A stretch of 64,000 nt of DNA from Saprospiraceae bacterium (GTDB lineage Bacteria; Bacteroidota; Bacteroidia; Chitinophagales; Saprospiraceae): contig JAHBTU010000005.1 in the NCBI GenBank assembly GCA_019638455.1, forward strand, positions 1-64,000, read 5' to 3'. Under the pieces are notes generated by a model. It made no database searches. It was not told the DNA's origin and was given only the letters and a program-made list of their open reading frames with translations. Below, piece by piece: positions 61,427 to 64,000 of this stretch. How positions within the stretch are numbered: position 1 is the first letter of the stretch; each line of letters opens with the position of its first letter. The position numbers and the translations under genes are program-made.

Positions 61427-61457
61427 TTTCCCGATGTGTCGTTTGGCATTACCTTTG
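61427..61457 (+). promoter_or_regulatory. Promoter of the Wzz-like gene
   Basis: TTTC at 61427, a 19-bp spacer, and TACCTTTG at 61450-61457, giving a leader of about 70 nt to the start at 61534. Confidence 0.5.
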
Positions 61458-61533
61458 CCTATTATATCCTCGCCGCTTTCGAGTCCAAGTCTGCCTTTTA
61501 ATCGAATTTTCACCCAAAACTGATATCGTTTCA

Positions 61534-63774
61534 ATGGACATAGGTTACCTTCTTCGCATATTGGCTCGCCGCAAATGGCTCATTATTTTCGCAATGTTGG
61601 CGGCGGCGGTTGCCACATTCCTGCTTATTGGGCGAAAACCGGAGCGCTTCAAGGCGACGGTCATCATGTCCACGGGCATCGTCAATTATAAGGGACTCAA
61701 CTCGAACAACGACGATGCCTTTGTGCAGCAGTATCAAGTCGAGAACGCTTTTTCCAACCTTATCGAATTTATCCGCTCGCGTTCCAGCGTGAAATTGCTG
61801 ACAATTTCCATGCTCAGACACGACCTTCTCGCGGAGGATGATGAAGACGGGCGGCCATTTCGCCGCGCCAACAAAAGCCTTTCAAATTTCACGGATGATG
61901 AGCGCCAGACTTTGTTGGAGGAGTTGCAGAAAGTTAACCTCGACAGCATCAACGACCCCTCGTTCAGCCAGCAATTTGACTACCTGCTCGACAAAATCGC
62001 ACGGGCTTACGGCTACGACAATGATGCTATCCTGCGCGGCCTTTTGGTGAAACGCCGCACGGCCACCGATTATCTCGGCATCGAAATGACAACCGAGAGC
62101 CCTCGCCTTTCGCAGTACATGGCTAATGAGTTTGTCAATCGGTTCATGATTTATTACCAAAACCTCTCCGTGCGCGAGAAGCGAAAAAAGGTGGATTTCC
62201 TGACCGATTTGGCTGCCAGACGCAAGCATACGGTGGACTCCATCACGGAAATTCGCTTTGCCTATTTACGCACACGAGGATTGCCATCTATCGGCAAACA
62301 AAGCGAGGATTTGATTACTCAAATCTCGAACTTCGAGCGCGACCGGGAGTTGGCCTCATCCAAACGCGACGCGGCGGAGGCCTCTGTGCGAAAAATAGAC
62401 GACTACATGAATCGGAGGGGCAGCAGCGACGCAGGGGAGACTCGCGCCCGTATCATTGACAAGACCGACACCGACGAACAATTGGCCCGGGTGCGCGAGC
62501 TCACGCAAAAAAGTATCGCCGCTGGCGGCAAAGACCCCGATATAGAGGAAGAACTTGCCGAAGCCAAGCAGCAGCTGCAAGAAGCCATTCAGAAGTCGGC
62601 TCGCACCATTGGCAAGCCCAAGGAAAAAGACGAATCGAAACGCACCCGCGAAGACCTTTACAAGGAGCGGGTGTCGGCTGACCTCAACCGCATCGATGCC
62701 GAGAAAACCGTGAGCCAACTGAACGGGAAAATTGCCGTGCTGAAAAGCAGGCTCAGCTCCATTGTGGTGGACGACGAGTACTCTTCCAGCTTGGCCGTGA
62801 GCGAAGAACGCGCCCGCGAGGAATTCAACAAGGTGAATGCCCAGCTCATTGACGCTCGCCTCGACTTGTCCAAGCAGGAAAGCCCGCTTTCCATCGTGGA
62901 GAACGCCCAATTGCCCGAGTGGCCCGAGCCTGACCGCCGCGTCTTGCTGAGCCTTTTTGCCGCCGTGGTGGCAGGCACGCTCACCACCATCGCCATTTTC
63001 TTGTTGGCTTACATGGATGGCAGCATGCACTCGCCTGAATTGTTCAAACGCTACACAGGCAACCTCCCCTTGTTGGGCGCGGTCAGCACAGTGCCTTTGC
63101 AGGGGTTGAACTTGGGACAGGTTTTTTCCACCAACGGCGAAATGCCCAAGTACACCCACTTCCGCGAGAGCTTGCGGAAAATCCGAACCCTGCTCCTTCA
63201 AAATGAGGACGACCATGTCTTTCTGGTCGTCAGCCTGAAAGGACAAGAAGGCAAGACCTTTACCATGCACGCATTGGCTTATTCGCTTGCAGCCAACCAC
63301 AAGCGAGTACTCATGCTCGATACCAATTTCAAGACACCGCTACCAGAGGACTATACCGACCGCCCTACGCAAAGCAGCGCGATTCTGAACAAAACCATTC
63401 GAGAAAACAACTTGGCCAAAGTGTTCCAACTCAAGACACCACTCGGAGGTGCTGGCAAAAAGCAGAAGGTGGACATCATCGGCAATCATGGCTTGCAAAA
63501 ATCGCCTTCCGAAGTGCTTGAGCCGACGCAATTCAGGCAATTCCTCACTGATTTGCGCGAGCATTACGACTACATTTTCCTTGAGTCGGCTTCTCTAAAC
63601 GAGTATTCCGACGCACAGGAGCTAGTGCCCTTCGTTGACAAAGTGATTGCCGTCTTTAATGCTCGCTCCGTCATCAAGCCTGCCGACAAGGATTCGCTGG
63701 ACTACTTGCGCAACATGGGCGACAAGTTTGCTGGTGCCGTTCTGACGGAGGTTGACACACGGAACTTGAATTGA
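61534..63774 (+). CDS. Wzz-type polysaccharide chain-length protein with degenerate kinase domain
   Basis: A 746-residue inner-membrane protein. N-terminal hydrophobic segment (KWLIIFAMLAAAVATFLLIG), long coiled-coil periplasmic region (about 60-510), second membrane segment (LLSLFAAVVAGTLTTIAIFLL), then a C-terminal bacterial-tyrosine-kinase-like domain. Its motifs are altered: Walker A is SLKGQEGKT rather than PGEGKS, Walker A' is DTNFKTP rather than DADLR, and the Walker B position reads IFLES. The C-terminal tyrosine cluster is absent. So it likely controls polymer length without kinase activity. The open frame extends 47 codons upstream, but the ATG here starts MDIGYLLRILARRK. Confidence 0.85.
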   Translation: MDIGYLLRILARRKWLIIFAMLAAAVATFLLIGRKPERFKATVIMSTGIVNYKGLNSNNDDAFVQQYQVENAFSNLIEFIRSRSSVKLLTISMLRHDLLAEDDEDGRPFRRANKSLSNFTDDERQTLLEELQKVNLDSINDPSFSQQFDYLLDKIARAYGYDNDAILRGLLVKRRTATDYLGIEMTTESPRLSQYMANEFVNRFMIYYQNLSVREKRKKVDFLTDLAARRKHTVDSITEIRFAYLRTRGLPSIGKQSEDLITQISNFERDRELASSKRDAAEASVRKIDDYMNRRGSSDAGETRARIIDKTDTDEQLARVRELTQKSIAAGGKDPDIEEELAEAKQQLQEAIQKSARTIGKPKEKDESKRTREDLYKERVSADLNRIDAEKTVSQLNGKIAVLKSRLSSIVVDDEYSSSLAVSEERAREEFNKVNAQLIDARLDLSKQESPLSIVENAQLPEWPEPDRRVLLSLFAAVVAGTLTTIAIFLLAYMDGSMHSPELFKRYTGNLPLLGAVSTVPLQGLNLGQVFSTNGEMPKYTHFRESLRKIRTLLLQNEDDHVFLVVSLKGQEGKTFTMHALAYSLAANHKRVLMLDTNFKTPLPEDYTDRPTQSSAILNKTIRENNLAKVFQLKTPLGGAGKKQKVDIIGNHGLQKSPSEVLEPTQFRQFLTDLREHYDYIFLESASLNEYSDAQELVPFVDKVIAVFNARSVIKPADKDSLDYLRNMGDKFAGAVLTEVDTRNLN

Positions 63775-63820
63775 GACAGAACGCCTCCTTGCCTCCTTTT
63801 CAGAAAAATCAGCAAAACGC

Positions 63821-64000
63821 ATGGCCATGAGCCAACCGTCCCGTTTGCTTCGTTCCGGCTTTTTTTCCCTGCTCGAAAAAGTGGCGGCGTTGGCCTTCAA
63901 CCTCGGCACCACGGTGCTGCTCCTGAGACTTGTAAGCAAAGAGGAGTTTGCCGCGTGGGGTGTCTTCCTAATCGTTGGCTATTTTGTGGAAATGGGGCGC
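63821..64000 (+). CDS. Polysaccharide flippase (Wzx-like), N-terminal part
   Basis: 60 codons run to the window edge: MAMSQPSRLLRSGFF, then SLLEKVAALAFNLGTTVLLLRLVSKEEF, then a hydrophobic helix. This pattern is the start of oligosaccharide-lipid flippases (MATE/PST superfamily), which move undecaprenyl-linked sugar units across the inner membrane. It follows the Wzz-like gene in the same direction, so the two open an export cluster extending past the window. The start is one of two ATG codons two codons apart. Confidence 0.75.
   Translation, partial: MAMSQPSRLLRSGFFSLLEKVAALAFNLGTTVLLLRLVSKEEFAAWGVFLIVGYFVEMGR

Overview
The window comes from the chromosome of a Bacteroidota bacterium. Three things point there: two proteins with type IX secretion (T9SS) C-terminal sorting domains at the left edge, a gldA-gldF ABC transporter pair, and repeated promoter-like boxes of the Bacteroidota type (TTTG, about 19 bp, then TAnnTTTG) upstream of many genes, with few Shine-Dalgarno sequences. 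A DUF6089-type outer-membrane protein and AT-poor, long-spaced housekeeping genes fit a Saprospiria- or Chitinophagia-like lineage, but that finer placement is inference. Nearly everything is single-copy chromosomal housekeeping or envelope biology; there is no phage, CRISPR array, rRNA or tRNA that I can see.

Layout. 1-6.3 kb: T9SS cargo, htpG, an MFS (UMF1) transporter and a SAM hydrolase. 6.5-10.3 kb: a one-direction operon of phoH, two DUF488 proteins, an Rpn-type PD-(D/E)XK protein and a dual-OB-like protein; this is the best candidate for an undescribed system. 10.4-17.3 kb: OmpA/SPOR-like protein, gldF, gldA, DUF547, rpoN, pepP. 17.5-18.7 kb: an IS4 element lying between gcvH and its own promoter. 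18.8-22.4 kb: gcvH, a glycosyltransferase, and a SulP-carbonic anhydrase operon for bicarbonate. 22.4-23.3 kb: an IS5-family element with a TTA target duplication. 23.9-29.5 kb: cytochrome c lipoprotein, NAD-dependent epimerase, smc. 29.7-32.0 kb: a PD-(D/E)XK gene split by a second IS4 element. 32.1-36.6 kb: tetR-hydrolase pair with a visible operator, SDR, lipoprotein, VWA protein. 37-44.8 kb: DoxX-like, rfbC, tatC, outer-membrane protein, Na+/solute symporter, orphan paaA, panD, SIMPL-like protein. 45-53.5 kb: asnS, RsbW-like kinase, ybeY, DUF1963, DoxX, Crp, ROK kinase, pdxA, leucyl aminopeptidase. 54-64 kb: FAD dehydrogenase, metallophosphoesterase, TIGR01777 epimerase, a candidate small RNA, a tail-specific protease, then the start of a polysaccharide export cluster (Wzz-like protein and flippase, cut by the window end).

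Intergenic gaps carry a modular dispersed repeat family (copies near 25.3, 33.8, 53.9 kb and part of it at 51.96 kb), a short palindromic element present in a bare and an enlarged form, and two candidate non-coding RNAs with promoter and terminator. The two IS4 copies give the clearest genome-dynamics story: with the 8-bp target duplications removed, one restores a gcvH leader and the other restores a 368-residue open reading frame.
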